64,000 nucleotides of DNA from Cucurbitaria berberidis CBS 394.84 (Eukaryota > Ascomycota > Dothideomycetes > Pleosporales > Cucurbitariaceae). The notes beneath the pieces are model-generated. The model saw nothing but the letters and a program-made list of their open reading frames with translations. It was not told the DNA's origin and did no database searches. Location of the stretch: contig NW_024468936.1 of NCBI RefSeq assembly GCF_010015615.1, positions 3,753,749 to 3,817,748 on the forward strand. Reading direction: 5' to 3'. Shown piece by piece: positions 34,084 through 47,899 of the stretch (its first letter is position 1; each line of letters begins with the position of its first letter). The translations under genes and the position numbers were made by a program.

Positions 34084-36346
34084 ATATATTATATAGGCAA
34101 GTTAGTTGCCTAGTTAAGTTAGTTACAATGCTAAAACTTTACTAAAATTAGTAGTTTTTTACTATTAAATGCAATACTTTAATATAACAATGTATAATTT
34201 TTTTAAAAAAAAAATTAAATACAGCTTGCAGTTTAGGCTTTAAAATATAATACAAATTTTTTTTAATAAAAAACTGCACAAATCTACAGCATTTTTTAAA
34301 TAATACTTAGTAATTAACTAAAAAGAAAATTTTTATAATACAATACTAGGCCTAACAAAATAAAGCTCTTTTTAATAAAAAAAAATAATTGCTTAGTATA
34401 TACTTTACTTTAAAGACTAAAGATTTCCGCCCTAACTAGCTGCTATAAATAATATAGCTAATACTTTGCTAGTTAAATATAGGCAATTATTTATTAGCAA
34501 GAACTAGGCTAGTATATTTATTAAATAATATTTACAGCTTAGTACTAGGACTTTTTAAAAATACAATTACTAAAAAATTTTATATAAAAATTTTAAGCTT
34601 ATACAAGGCTAATTTTAACTTATAAAAAATATAAAAGCTAAGTATAATATTTAAAATAAAAATATATATAATTTTAATAAAATAGGCTTTATAATAAGCT
34701 AAATATTATATAAAACTATTGTTTTAAGTACTAATTATTAAAAATAGCCAAAGATAATATAGCAAAGTAATTAAAAATAAGTAATAATAATTTAAAGTAT
34801 TAATATAATAAAGTAAGCTATTTTACTTTTTATTATTTTTACAGGCAAAAACTACTTTTTAGCCTAGTATAAAAAAGATAGCCTGCTTTATAATTAAATT
34901 ATTGCAGTTTTTAAAAATAGCTAAATAATAAATAAACTTATTTTTAAGTAGTTAAAGCACTTTAATAAATATACTAAAAAAAAAGTTATTAGTACTTATT
35001 ATTTACTTATTATTAACAGTTATAAAAGCCACGCATTAGTCTAATTCTAGTAGTACTATAAAAAATAAAAAATTATTATTTTTTATATACCCCTGTATTT
35101 GTTGTATTTATTATAACTATTTAATATAAATTATTTTGCGCTTTTAAAAAAGGCGTATAAGTGCTAAGCATTAATAGCTACGGCGAAGGCAAAAAAGCTT
35201 TCTAAAGTTAGTTATAAAAAATTAAGCTATAAAAATTTAGATTTTTACTTAGGTAGGTAACTAAATTTGGCAAAAAAAAAAGAAGAAAAATACAGCTTTT
35301 ATTATTAAAAACTGCAGGATTTAAACTCAGTTTACTGCATATAATTCAGATATAATTAAGGTATAACTTAGGTATAACTCAGGTTTATTCTAATATAATT
35401 TAGATTTAATTAAACAATTATTAAACTTAGCTATATAGTTAACTGAATTATTAAAGTTTTTAGAGCTGTAGAAGCTTTTCTTTAATAAGCTACAATATTT
35501 GAATTTAACTATAATTGTATAGCTGCAATAGCAGCTTAGGCTTCTATTTTTTAAATGCTAAGCTAAAAAGCTAATGCGCAATAGTATTAATTATATTATT
35601 GAAATTAAATTTTTACTATACTTTAAACTAGTTTTTAATACTACTATTATAAAAAGCAATATTTTAAATAATTTTAAAAGCGCTAGTCTAGTTTCTTTTA
35701 ACCCTAAAGCTATAATATTAAAACTTAATATTTAGTTATATACTTTACTACTATTTACTATTAAAAATAGTTCTTAGGAGTTAAAAATACTAAGCAATAT
35801 TTTAAAATTTAAGTTTTAATTAACGCTAGTTAAAATAAGAATTTAAAAGTACTTAAATAATTCTTTTACTTTAATAATTAAAGCTTTTAAATTTTTTTTA
35901 AAAAGTGTAGCTATAATTGCGCATAAGCTTATATTAGTATAAAAAAAATTTACTAAGCTTTAAGCAGCTAATAAGGCTACTATATAATAAAAATTATATA
36001 AAAAAAAGCAAGTACAAAAAAAAAAGACTTTTATAATAAAAAATAGTTTTTAACTAATAATTTTAAAAAAGTTTAGAGCGTGTAGTAATAAAAAAAAAGC
36101 AAAAAAGTAAGTATATACTAAAGTAAGTAAGCCTTTTTAAAAGCGCTATAAATACTATAATAAAGCTAGGTATAATGCGCAAATATATAAGTAAAAAGTA
36201 AAAATAGTTTTTAAATAAATTAATTTATTATAATTTACTGCTATAGTTTTTTACAGTGCTGTACTATTGTGTATAGTACTAATTTTAGTAAGGTTTTAGC
36301 ATTATAACTAATTTAATTAGGCAACTAACTTGTTTATATAATACAT
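34084..36346 (+). mobile_element. transposon C copy 2 (reverse of copy 1), interrupted by element A
   Basis: Collinear with the reverse complement of copy 1. Ends are TA-ATATATTATATAGGCAAG and, reversed, TA-ATGTATTATATAAAC, that is the same inverted repeats with further C-to-T/G-to-A change. Taking out the A insertion leaves about 1.87 kb. Transposase remnants are therefore on the plus strand. It is more mutated at its ends than copy 1, which keeps ACGTATTACAC. Confidence 0.88.
35170..35555 (+). mobile_element. element A copy 3, inserted in transposon C
   Basis: Begins ATTAATAGCTACGGCGAAGG (decayed ATCGACAGC) and ends CTTCTATTTTTTAA. TGCTAAGC flanks it on both sides (within 35,161-35,169 and at 35,556-35,563). 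The uninterrupted sequence in C copy 1 near 26,510-26,540 shows a single copy of this target, giving a clear empty-site comparison. Confidence 0.88.
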
Positions 36347-36348
36347 TA

Positions 36349-39110
36349 TTATATAAAATATAATATAAAAATATTATAAACTAAGTTAGTATACACAGTA
36401 GAAGGGGTGACTATAAAATAAATAGGCAGTTAAATATACAGTATTTAAATTTATACTAAAAGTTTAATTGCAAAGTTTAGTCTATTTCTTCCTAAATTAA
36501 CTATATTTTTTAGTATACTATGCTACTAAAACTTAGTTAATATTTACATTTATTTTTAATTATTTTTATTTTTTATATAGTAATATATACTATTATTGTT
36601 TTTTTAAAAGCTAACTTTTTTATTATTATTTTTAAGAATAAGATAAAGCTTAGCTTATTAATATTTAGTATATCTTTTTTAAGGCTAGGTTGCAGTAGGT
36701 ATTTTGTTTATATAAATATTTAATTAAAATTATTTATTATATAAAGTATTATAATAAATAGTTTATATATATTATTAGCGCTGCTTAAAAGTTTCCTATA
36801 TTCTAGTACTGTAAGTCTACTATAGTTTATATATAATACAGTAGGGTATTTAATATTAAATAGTATATATAAATTTTATATTTTTTAAATATAAATATGT
36901 TGTATAATATTATAATTATAGTAAATAATAATTTAAGTAATTACGCGAAGCTACTTATAAATAAACATTTAATTAAAAATTAAATTATAATTTAATATTA
37001 TAATACTTATTATTTGTTGTATTTATTTTTTTGCAGATTTTATTTAAAGTAACTAATATAGTACTTTTTATAACTTTATACTTTATTTAACTTAAGCGTA
37101 TAATATATTATATTTTTATTTTATAATGCGTAGTTTTTTGCAGAATTAGTTTATTACTAAACGTACTATATTTTTGCATTTTTATATTATAGTACAGGCT
37201 TAAGTATTATTTAGTAAAGTAAAAAAGCTAAAATATTACTATTTATAAATAGTTTTTAGCGTTAAAGTATTACTTATAAGTGCAGCAGTATAAATAATAG
37301 CTAGTTTATATTAAAAAAATTAAGTATACTCCTAGCCTTATTTGCGTATAGTTAATATAGTAGCAATATAGTAGTATAAAATATTAGTAGCTTAAAAAAA
37401 TGCAAATAGTAGTATTGCGTTTATATATATAATTATATAATAAATATATAGCTTTAGTGCCTTAAGTATATATTTTGCATTTTATACTAGTATTTTATAA
37501 TACATTTTATATTACTTTAAAAATTCTAAGTATATAACTAAGCTAAAATAGAAAATCTGCCTTTTAAGTTAATAGTATTTTACTATTTTAACTATAACTA
37601 TTATTTAAATATTTTTATTATATATATTTTTAAAGCTAGCTTTACTTTTTGTTTACTAAGCCTACTTATCTTGCTTATATAGCTACAGCCTATTCTTTTT
37701 AATTAAACTTATATAATTTATACTACTTCTTAGCTTACTATATTTATAAAAATATTTTTTGTATATTATTTATACGTATTAATTAATAGTAAACTTATAA
37801 TACTATTAAATATAAGCGCGTTGTAGTTTAGTCTTTTAATTTTTTTTTTTTTTATACTTTTTTTTTCTTTTTTTCTATAAGCTTTTTAATTTTTTTTATT
37901 TTTTATTTTTTTATTTTTTTTTTTCTTGTTTATTGCGAAGTAATGCACTACTAATTATACTATTTTTACTAAATAAATAAAAAATAAATAAAAAGATAAA
38001 TATATTTTTTATATACTTATTATTAACTTTTCCCTTTACTTCTAACCTATAGCTATTTTTTTTAAAAAAAAAACTTATTAGTAGTCCCTTTGCAGGCTTT
38101 AAGTATAAAAATAATTTTATATTTAGCAATTTTATATATGCTTTTTAAAAAGTCTAGTTTATATTAAAGCATTTTTTTTAAATAAAAAAAGTAAAATTGC
38201 AAAAAGCGTAATAAAAAGCGCGCTATATAAAAGTATAATTATTATTTATAAAGCAGATTAAAGCTTTGTATAGCATTTTTAATACAAGTACTAGCTTTGT
38301 AATAAAAAATTAAAAACACGCTACTTTAAAATTTTAAATATTTTTAGCTAATATCTGCCCTATAATATAATTATTACTATTCTTGTTAGCTAATTGACAT
38401 TGCGCTATAGTATTTTTACTATAATTAAAAAAATATAATAAAGGATTTTTTAATTTTAATTCTAAAATAACTAATATGCTAAATTCTAAGTTTTTTTAGC
38501 TAGTAATATATACTAAATAATTATACAATATATATGCAGCTTTATATAGCTTTTTAGCAAGCTAATATAGTATTAAGTAAAGCTATTAGTAAAAAAGTTG
38601 CTATATATAAAAATAATTTTATACTTAAAGCCTATAAAAGTAAAATAATAGTAAATAACTATATTAATTATAGCTTTAATTTAGCCTAATACTATCTTTA
38701 ACGCTAGCAGACTATAGGGCACTATTAGCTATAGCCTATTTTTTAATTTAGAAGGGTTTATAAGGCAGAAAGCTAGTTATTATAATAATAAATTTAAAAA
38801 AAAATACTTATTTTAAAAACTTGCGTAGCTAGTACTAGTAACTGCAATAATTAGCTATTAATTATTGTAAAGTATTAGTAGGGAATTAAAAGTATATAAT
38901 TATAAAAAAAGCTTTAAAAGCTTAAATTACTATTTAACTACTAAAATACTAGCTTCTTTTACCTTTTAGAAGTAGATAGCTATAAAAGTAAAATATTATT
39001 TGCTAAAACTATATAGCTTTTTATTTATACTTATACTACTACAAAAAAATACTTTTTAAATTTAAAAACATTTTTTTAGTATTTTCCTTAAGCTTAAATT
39101 CTATTTATTT
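36349..39110. other. 2.8 kb decayed AT-rich DNA, unassigned
   Basis: No inverted-repeat or LTR partner found in the window. A 72-codon minus-strand frame at 37,911-38,129 is lysine/phenylalanine-rich and not protein-like. The poly-T stretches at about 37,838-37,920 are low complexity. Confidence 0.35.
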
Positions 39111-39124
39111 AACTTTAAAAGCTA

Positions 39125-39514
39125 TCGACAGCTACAGCGAGGGCAAAGAGGCCCTCTAAAGTTAGTTACAAAAAATTAAGCTGCAAAAATTTGGATTTTT
39201 ACCCAGGTGGGTGACCAAATTTGGCAAAAAAGAAGAAAAATACAGCTTTTATTGTTAGAAACTGCAGGATTTGAACTCAGTTTACTGCATATAATTTAGA
39301 TATAATTCGGGTATAACTTAGGTATAACTTAGGTTTATTTTAATATAATTTGGATTTAATTGGACAATTATTGAACTTAGCTATATAGTTAACTAAATTA
39401 TTAAGGTTTTTAGAGCTGTAGAAGCTTTTCCTTAATAGGCTACAATATTCGAATTTAACTACAATTGTATAGCTGCAACAGCAGCTCAGGCCTCTATTTT
39501 TTAAAAAAAAAAAA
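39125..39514 (+). mobile_element. element A copy 4, best-preserved SINE-like copy with T6A(n) tail
   Basis: 390 bp flanked by an exact 14-bp duplication, AACTTTAAAAGCTA (39,111-39,124 and 39,515-39,528). It starts TCGACAGCTACAGCGAGGGC and ends GGCCTCTATTTTTT followed by an A run. A T run followed by an A tail, plus a 14-bp TSD, points to target-primed reverse transcription of a short transcript. The reverse-strand B-box-like AGTTCAAATCC is absent here (gatttgaactcag reads GAGTTCAAATC); no A box is recognised. It has no coding capacity. Confidence 0.88.
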
Positions 39515-39719
39515 AACTTTAAAAGCTAGTACTCCAATACTAAAACTGCTAGTTGTAATAATAAAAATCTTCTTAAAATAGCTAAAAACTTAATTATTTT
39601 TAAACGCTTTTTTTTACTATTAAAACAAGTATAAAGTATTGCGTAACGCCTGCCTGCTAACTACCTATTTATTGCTAGTTATTTATATACTACTATTTAT
39701 ATATATATTAGTCCTACTT

Positions 39720-39793
39720 TTATTAAATATTGCTTTTAGTTTTTTTGCTTTAATCCTTAAACGCAAAAAGACTAAAAGCAATATTTAATAAAT
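39720..39793. repeat. 30-bp near-perfect hairpin, 14-nt loop
   Basis: Left arm 39,720-39,749 (TTTATTAAATATTGCTTTTA then GTTTTTTTGC) pairs with right arm 39,764-39,793 with one mismatch. The loop TTTAATCCTTAAAC can itself extend the stem. A direct repeat AAGTATAAAGTATTGC(G/A)TAAC lies on either side, near 39,627 and 39,889. Confidence 0.85.
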
Positions 39794-40262
39794 TATACTA
39801 CTACTACTATTTCTACTACTATACAGACAAAAACTCAGATAATAATAATTATATTAATAATATTAATATTACTACTACTAAAATAAGTATAAAGTATTGC
39901 ATAACAAGCTAAATTAATAGGCGCCTTTTTAGCCTACTATTTATACTACTTTTTATATGTATATTTTATAAATATAATGCTATAAGCGCTTTAGTATTTT
40001 CCTTAAGCTTAAGCTTAAAAAAAATACTAAGCCTAAGCTTAAAAGCTATACTACAAATAAGTTTAATATTTAAAAGAATATTTTTAATTGTGCAAAACTA
40101 GAAAAAATAGTTTAGAATAGTATAGTATAGTTTTCTATAGTTAGCGCGTTTTTACTGCTGCTATTTATCTGCAGTTAAATACTTAAAACTAACTAGTATA
40201 AAGTATTAAGACTTAAGCTTATAAATTAAATTAACTTATTCTATTAATATAAAATTATATAT

Positions 40263-41866
40263 TTTTATAAATAAAAGTAAAGTCGACGCAAGAGCAGATT
40301 ATACAATATAATAAAAAAAATTAGTATAAAACTATAGTTTAAGTGCTATACTTAGCACTTTAATACAGTATTAAAGTAGTAAAGTTTATATAATACTAGG
40401 CTAGCTAAATAAATTATTAAAACTAATAATTACTATTAGCAGACTTAATATATTATTATTTAAAAATTATAGCAATATAACTATTAATTTTTAATAGTAA
40501 CTAACTTGTTTAGGCAATGCTAAGCAGGTTAAATTAAATTAAAATAAAATAATTAATTAGGTTCTTAAGCTTTACAAACTATTATTAAACTATAAAAAAT
40601 ATTTAGCTTAATATTAAAAATTTAGTTTAATTATAAGCTTGCGCCTTATCTAACATTTTCTTAAATAAAAGTAAGCGACTTAATTAGTAATAATATACAG
40701 AATATTAATTAAAGCTCTAGTTTAATAAATTAGCTTATAAAAATTATAAGCTATAGTATTTTATATAATTATTAATAAGACTTGCAATAGTTAAAGGTAG
40801 GGAATTATAAGTAGTAGTTCTAAATATACAATATATATATAAAAAGATTTTTTTTATATAATTATCTGCCTATACTTTTGCAGCAAGCTATATTAATTAC
40901 TAATAATTATATAATACTTATTAACGCCATTTATATAATGCCTATTAATAATTTTTTTAATTCTGCTTTTTACTTTATTATTTTATTAATATTTATAAGG
41001 GGTGCTTAGCAATATAGCTTTTTATATAAAACTAGCACTTTAAACTAATACTAGTAAGTATTTAAGTACTCTAGCAAGCTTAAATAAATTTTTAAAAGCT
41101 TAAATACTAGGCTTTTTAGCATACTAAAGTATTTTACTTTTAACTAAATTTTTTTTTAAAACTTAGACTTTTTTAGCAAGGAACTTTGCTAGAAGAAATT
41201 AAATATATTAGCTATATTTATTATTAGCTGCTAAATATAGACTTTTTACTATAGCCTAACTATAGGCTAGAAAGCTTTTATTACTAACTAGTAAAATAAG
41301 CTTAGAGCTTTCTACTTAGCTTTTTAAAATAAAAAGCCTATTTAACTATACTAAAAATTATTTTTAAGCTGCTACAATTATCTGCAATTTAATAATTAAA
41401 AGTAATAGCTTTTTGCAGCTATAGAGATTATATAAATTTTAAAGTAATTTAATAAAAATTCTAAAAAAAAAAGTAAGCAATTAAATTAGGCATACGCTTA
41501 TTAATAAAAAAGAAAAATAGTACTAGAAAAAAAAAAAGCAAAAAGCAAAAAATAAAAAGCAAAAAAGTAGTTAAATATTAGAACTAGCGTTGCAGGAAAG
41601 GTTGTTATTATTATTTACATTACTATTACTATTATTGCCTAAAAGCTTAGTATTAGTTAGCTACTTAGCAGCAGTCTAATATTATACTAAATATTTAAAT
41701 ATATGCTTAGAGCTGTTAAAAAAGCCGCGCCTTAGCAGTTAAAGTTACATTATTAAAAATTTGAAGTTTATTACTTAGCAATTCTAAAAATAAAAGTACA
41801 TAATATATAGTAAAAAATACTAATAACATAAGCTATTAATAATATATTAGGTCCTGTCTTTGCAGG
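40263..41866 (+). mobile_element. element B copy 2 (1,604 bp) with 14-bp target duplication
   Basis: Starts TTTTATAAATAAAAGTAAAG and ends TTAGGTCCTGTCTTTGCAGG. ATAAAATTATATAT is duplicated at 40,249-40,262 and 41,867-41,880. It has no terminal inverted repeats. The far end can fold as a small CCTG..CAGG hairpin. Stops in all frames. Confidence 0.88.
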
Positions 41867-41880
41867 ATAAAATTATATAT

Positions 41881-42883
41881 ATCTATTTAGTTTTTTGCTG
41901 CTTTATATTATATTTTTAAATAATTTTTATCTATTTAATATTAAATATAAATAAGTATAGTCTATTATACTTATCTTAGTTAATATAGTTATTAATATAG
42001 TATAAATGTAAGTTTTTATTTAAAAGCGTAATAATATGCTTTAATACTAAATACGCTAAGCAGATAATAGTAAATAAATTATAAAATTTAAATGCTTATA
42101 ATATGTAATAAGTAGCTGCATTTTTAGCTTATTAGCATTGTATACTTAGTATGCCTAATATTTTATTAATATTTTTATTTAAATTAAACTAAAGTACTTT
42201 TATAAATGCTCCTATATACTCTAAATTTATTCTATTGCAGTTACTATAGTCTGTATTAATAAAAGTTATAAGTAAGTAAAACTGTGCTATAACACAACTA
42301 TTAATTATTATTTTAGTTTATTATTAATAGTTGCTAAATTTGAACTTTTAAACTTAAATAAAAAATTTTTGCTATATATTCTGCTTATTCTAATTTAAAG
42401 TATACTATATTATGTCTTTTTTATAATAGTCTAAGTTGTTATAAATTTTGCTACTATTTATTTAATAGTAAATAAAAAAATTAATTTTTACTTTAAAGCA
42501 ATTTACTTATAATAAGTTAGATTTTTAATAATTTTTATTTTAAAAAGTGCTAAATAGTCCTAAAAGCTTGCGCTAGCTTTAGTAGATAAATATAGTAGCT
42601 ATATTTATAAAATTTATTATAGCAAATTATATTATAACTTCCTTTAGTAGTAGTACAGTTATATTTAATTAAAACTTATATATTAACTAGCCTAGTTTTT
42701 AGTATAGTAATAGGAAGGATAAATATATTAAATATATTTTTTTTCTACAGTTAATTATTATTAATAGTTTACTTAAATTATCTACTATTTTATATTTTGC
42801 TACTAATACTGCCAGCTTTTTAAAGTTATATAAGCAAATCTAAGTTAAAAAGTCCTTTTTATTTATTATATAGTAAAACTGTT
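41881..42883. other. AT-rich DNA between B copies 2 and 3, possibly retroelement remains
   Basis: About 1 kb with no usable frame. Together with 44,459-46,311 it was probably one older element split by insertion of B copy 3. Family not determined. Confidence 0.3.
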
Positions 42884-42898
42884 TAACTATATTTATAT

Positions 42899-44443
42899 TT
42901 CTATAAATAAAAGTAAAGTCGACGCAAGAGCGGATTATACAACGCAGTAAGAAAAGTTAGTATAAAACTATAGTTTAAATGCTATACCTAGCACTTTATT
43001 ACAGTATTAAGGCAATAAAATTTATATAATACTAGGCCAGCTAAATAGATTATTGAGAAACTTTTAACAATTACTATTAGTAAACTTAATGTATTATTAT
43101 TTAAAAATTGTAGCAATGTAACTATTAAATTTTAATAGTAACTAATTTATTAGGCAATGCTAGGCGCTTAGATTTTGAATTTTGCAGTTTATTATAAAAG
43201 CACAGATAAATCTTTAGCCTAGTATTAGGAGCTTAGCACAGTTATAAGCTTGCACCTTAATTAATAATTTTTTAAATAAAAATAAGCAATTAGTAATAGT
43301 ATGCAAAATATTAATTAAAGCTTTAGTTTAGCAAGTTAGCTTGCAAGAATTGTAAATTATAGTATTTTATATAGTTAGCAATAAAACTTGTAATAGTTAA
43401 AAGTAAAAAGCTGCAAGCAGCAGTTTTAAATGTACAATATATATATAAAAAAATATTTTTTTTTTATGCAATTATTTTGTACTCTTGCAGCAAGCTATAT
43501 TAACTACTAATAATTATATAATACTTACTAATGCTGTTTATATAATACCTATTAACAATTTCTTTAATCTTACTTTTTGCTTTATTATTTTATTAAATAT
43601 TATAAAAAATATTTTATACTAGAATAGCTCCTTATATAAGACTGGCATATTAAACTAGTATAAATAAGTATTTAAATACTCTAGCAAGCTTAGATAAATT
43701 TTTTAAAACTTAAATACTAGGCTTTTTAGCATACGAAAGTACTTTATACTTAATTACTTTTTTTTTAAAAATTTAAACTATTTTAACTAAAAAGAATTCT
43801 GCTAGAAAAAGTTAGATATATTAGCTATATTTATTATTAGCTACTAAATGTAGACTTTTTACTATAGTTTAACTATAGGCTAAAAGGCCTTTATTACTAA
43901 TTAGCAAAAAAAGCTTAAAGCTATTTATACAGCTTTTTAAAATAAAAAGCTTATTTAACTATATTAAAAATTATTTTTGCGCTATTGCAGTTACTAGCAA
44001 TTTAATAACTAAAAGCAGTAGCTTTTTATAGCTGTAGAAATTATATAAATACTTAAGTAAAATAAATACTTTAAAAAGTTAAAAAAATAAGTAATTAATC
44101 TAGGCAATAGAAAAAAAGCACAAGCAAAAAAAAGCAAAAAAGATTGTATTATAAGAAAAGTTATTTGTATTGCCGTTGTTTGCGTTGCTATTATTTATAA
44201 TACTATTATTATTTTATAATTATTATTGCTTAAAGGCCTAGTATTAATTAGCTACTTAGCAGTCTAATATTACGCTAAACATTCGGATATATGCTTAAAA
44301 ACTATTAAAAAAAACTGCATTTTAGCAGTTAAAATTACGTTGTTAGGGGGTTAGAAGTTTATTACTTAACAATTCTAAAAATAAAAGTACGCAATATACA
44401 GTAAAAATACTAATAATATAAGCTATTGATGACACATTAGGTC
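42899..44443 (+). mobile_element. element B copy 3 (1,545 bp) with 15-bp target duplication
   Basis: TAACTATATTTATAT occurs at 42,884-42,898 and again at 44,444-44,458. The copy begins TTCTATAAATAAAAG then TAAAGTCGACGCAAGAGCGG and ends GACACATTAGGTC, without the CCTG..CAGG tip of copies 2 and 4. The constant end is one of the least mutated of the family. Confidence 0.9.
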
Positions 44444-44458
44444 TAACTATATTTATAT

Positions 44459-46311
44459 AGTAAGCTTTGCTATTAGCGCTTATACAGGTTTTATTTAAAG
44501 CGCTAAATTTCTAGATATTATTAAGTATATGCATTAAAGTATACTATTTTAAGTAATTAAAGTATAGTTTGCTATTATGCTTATTTATATAGTAAAAGCA
44601 AAACTTTTTTTTAAGTATATTTAATTAAATAATTAAAAAATTAATATACTTTATTATATTAGCGTCGTAGCTTTTATACTATATAAAAGTAATAAAATTA
44701 TATATAGCGCAAATAAAATATAGCGCATATAAAGTTTTATATATTAAAAATAGTACTACTATAAGCATAAGCTATTATATTAAGTCTTTTTATTTATTTT
44801 TAGTTTATTATACTATATTAGTAAACAGTTGCTAACTATTAAATTATTTAAGCTTATTATTATACTTAACTTAGCAAAATTGCTTGTTTAACTGCTTTAT
44901 ACTTATATTAAAGTTAATAGTAATTTTTATACTATTTTTAATTTTTTAATAATTAAGATAAATATTGTTAAGTAACTTGCGCAACTATTTAATTATATTT
45001 ATAATTAAATTTTTAAGTAATAAGTATAAAATATTAGTAAGTAAAAATTAGTATATATTAAAGTAAGGATATTTCTATTTAAAGCAATTAATGTAATGTA
45101 CTTAATTATTATAATTTTTATTTATATTTTTAGCTTATTGCATGCAAGTATACTGTTTAGTTTGCTATAAATAAAATTTTAATAAATTTTTTTAATTATT
45201 AAGTAGGATAGTGCATTTTGTATAGTAGTAACCTTTTTTTATACTAATTAATAAAATTTATTTTTTATAGTCTGCAAGTATAGTATAAAGCACTAGATAA
45301 TAGTACTATATTTTACTATTAGCATATTAAAATTATATTCCTGTAATAGCAAAACGCTTAAGCGCTATAATTAACTATTAACTATATTTAATAATAATTT
45401 AATATAGTATAGTATTTACAAGCTAGTATTTTACTTATACAGTAATAGTATACTTAACTTTTTATATTTATACTATTATTATCTATTAAAAGTATAAACT
45501 TAGCTAGTACTATACTAAAAATGCTTTAGCGCTTTTGCGCTTTATAACTAAAATTCTTAATTATAAAATATATAAGCTATGCTAATATATTACTTTAATA
45601 TATAAATAGTTAGGTTTTGTCTACCGCTAGAATAACTAGTATAATAGTAGCACTAAGCAGCAATTTTGCTTGTATATTCTACTACTAGTTTACTAAATAT
45701 AGTTTATAGTATACTTAATTTTTATTATTTGCTTTGCTATTAAAAGTTTAATAAAGTGCATATACTATATTATATTAAAATAAAAAGTAGCTAATTAAAA
45801 ATAATATTAAAAGTACAATGTTTTAGTAAATTAGAATATATATATTTAGTTATAAAATTAATAAGGTAGAAGTTTTAGCAAAATTTTTATATATTTATAT
45901 ATTTTTTTTAAAATTAAAACTTATACTAAACATAGCATTCTACTATTAATATTTAAACTAAAAGTATAATTTTTTATATAGGTTGCTTATATATAAGTTA
46001 TTAAATAGACACTATATTTTTTTTTTAGTATATTAAATGCATTAAAGCTATAATACAAATATATAATTAAATTTGCTGCTAAAATTACTATATACTATTA
46101 TTTTATACTAGTTAGCTATATATAGTATATTGCGGCATGCGCATACTTAGGCTGTATTTATAATATATTTAATAAAAGCTTTTTAGCTGCTTACTTATAA
46201 AAATATTTAAATATTTAATTTTATAACTGCGTAAATATAGATAAAAGACCTATATATTTAATTAGTATTAAGCTATTACTAGATTTTAGTTTACTAGCAC
46301 TGTGTTTATTA
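44459..46311. other. decayed AT-rich DNA, possible Ty1/copia remains on minus strand
   Basis: Minus-strand translation near 45,550-45,630 gives a stretch with KPNYLYIKVIY that weakly recalls the segment after the copia integrase core. This is a weak visual match with many stops. No LTRs were located. Confidence 0.2.
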
Positions 46312-46324
46312 TATAGTATAAAAT

Positions 46325-47886
46325 CCTGCAAAAACAGGACCTAATGTGTTATTAATAGCTTATATTATTAGTATTTTTTACTGTATATTATATACTTTTA
46401 TTTTTAGAATTGCTAAGCAACAAACTTCTAACTCCTAATAATATAACTTTAACTGCTAAAACTTAGCTTTTTTAATAGTTTCTAAGCATATATTTAAATA
46501 TTTAGTATAATATTAAACTACTAAGTAGCTAACTAATACTAGGCCTTTAGGCAACAACAATGCTAACGCTAATACTAATGCTAATAATAATTTTTCCTAC
46601 AATATTAGCTTTAATGCTTAACTACTTTTTTACTTTTCTTTTTACTAGCACTATTTTTTTTTTTATTGCCTAAATTAATTGCTTGCTCTTTTAACTTTCT
46701 AAAGTATTTATTAAAGCTACTTAAGTATTTGTACAATTTTTATAGTTATAAAAAACTACTATTTTTAGTTATTAAATTGCTAGTAACTACAGCAGCGCAA
46801 AAACGCCTTTTAGTATAGTTTTTAAATATATTTTTTTTATTAAAAAACTATATAGAGTTTTTTAAGTTTATTTTACTAGTTAGTAATAAACGCCTTTTAA
46901 AAAGCTATTAAACTGCAGTAAAAAGTTTATATTTAGTAATTAATAATAAATATAGCTAATACGTCTAAAGTCCTTTAGTAAAACTTATTTAGGCTAATAA
47001 ATTTTCTAAAAAAAATATAATTAAGTATAAAGTGCTTTAGTATGCAAAAAAGCCTAGTATCTAAGCCTTATAAAATTTGTTTAAGCTTATTAGAGTATTT
47101 AAATGCCTACTAATACTAATTTAAAATACTAGTTTTATACAAAAAGCTATCCTAGTATTAAAATTTTATATATACTAATAAAATAATAAAGCGCAAAGCA
47201 GGTTTAAGGAAATTTTTAATAAGTATTATATAAATTTTATTAGTAAACTTTATATAATTATTAGTAGTTAATATAGCTTGCTGCAAAAGTATAAAATAAT
47301 TGCATAAAAAAAAAGCGTTTTTTTATATACGTATTATACATTTAAAACTGCTGCCTACAGCTTTTTACCTTTAATTATTACAACTTATTAAAAACTATAG
47401 TTTATAATTTTAAGCCAACTTGCTAAATTAAAACTTTAATTAATATTTTGTATGCTATTACTAATTAAGTTGCTTACTTTTATTTAGGAGAATATTAGTT
47501 AAAACATAAATTTACTACTATACTAAGCTTTTAATTTTAAGCTAAAAATTTATTTATAATTTAATAATAATAGTCCGCAAACCTAACTAAACGCCTTATT
47601 TTAATTTAATTTAACCTGCCTAGCATTGCCTAAACAAGTTAGTTACTATTAAAAGTTAATAGTTATATTGCTATAATTTTTAAATAATAATATATTAAGT
47701 CTATTAATAGTAATTATTAAAAAAAAATTAATAATTTATTTAGCTAGCCTAGTATTGTGTAAACTTTACTGCTTTAATACTATATTAAAGTGCTAGGTAT
47801 AGCACTTAAACTATAGTTTTATACTAACTTCTTTTACTGCGTTGTATAATCTGCTTTTGCGTTAACTTTACTTTTATTTATAAAAA
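46325..47886 (-). mobile_element. element B copy 4, reverse orientation (1,562 bp)
   Basis: Reads CCTGCAAAAACAGGACCTAA at the left and ends in TTTACTTTTATTTATAAAAA. The flanks TATAGTATAAAAT (46,312-46,324) and TATACTATAAAAT (47,887-47,899) form a 13-bp duplication with one difference. Collinear with copies 2, 3 and 5 in reverse. Confidence 0.88.
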
Positions 47887-47899
47887 TATACTATAAAAT

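Noticed and set aside
46325..46345. Helitron 3' hairpin in element B
   Set aside because: CCTG..CAGG resembles one, but B duplicates a 13-15 bp target and lacks the CTRR end and A/T insertion rule.
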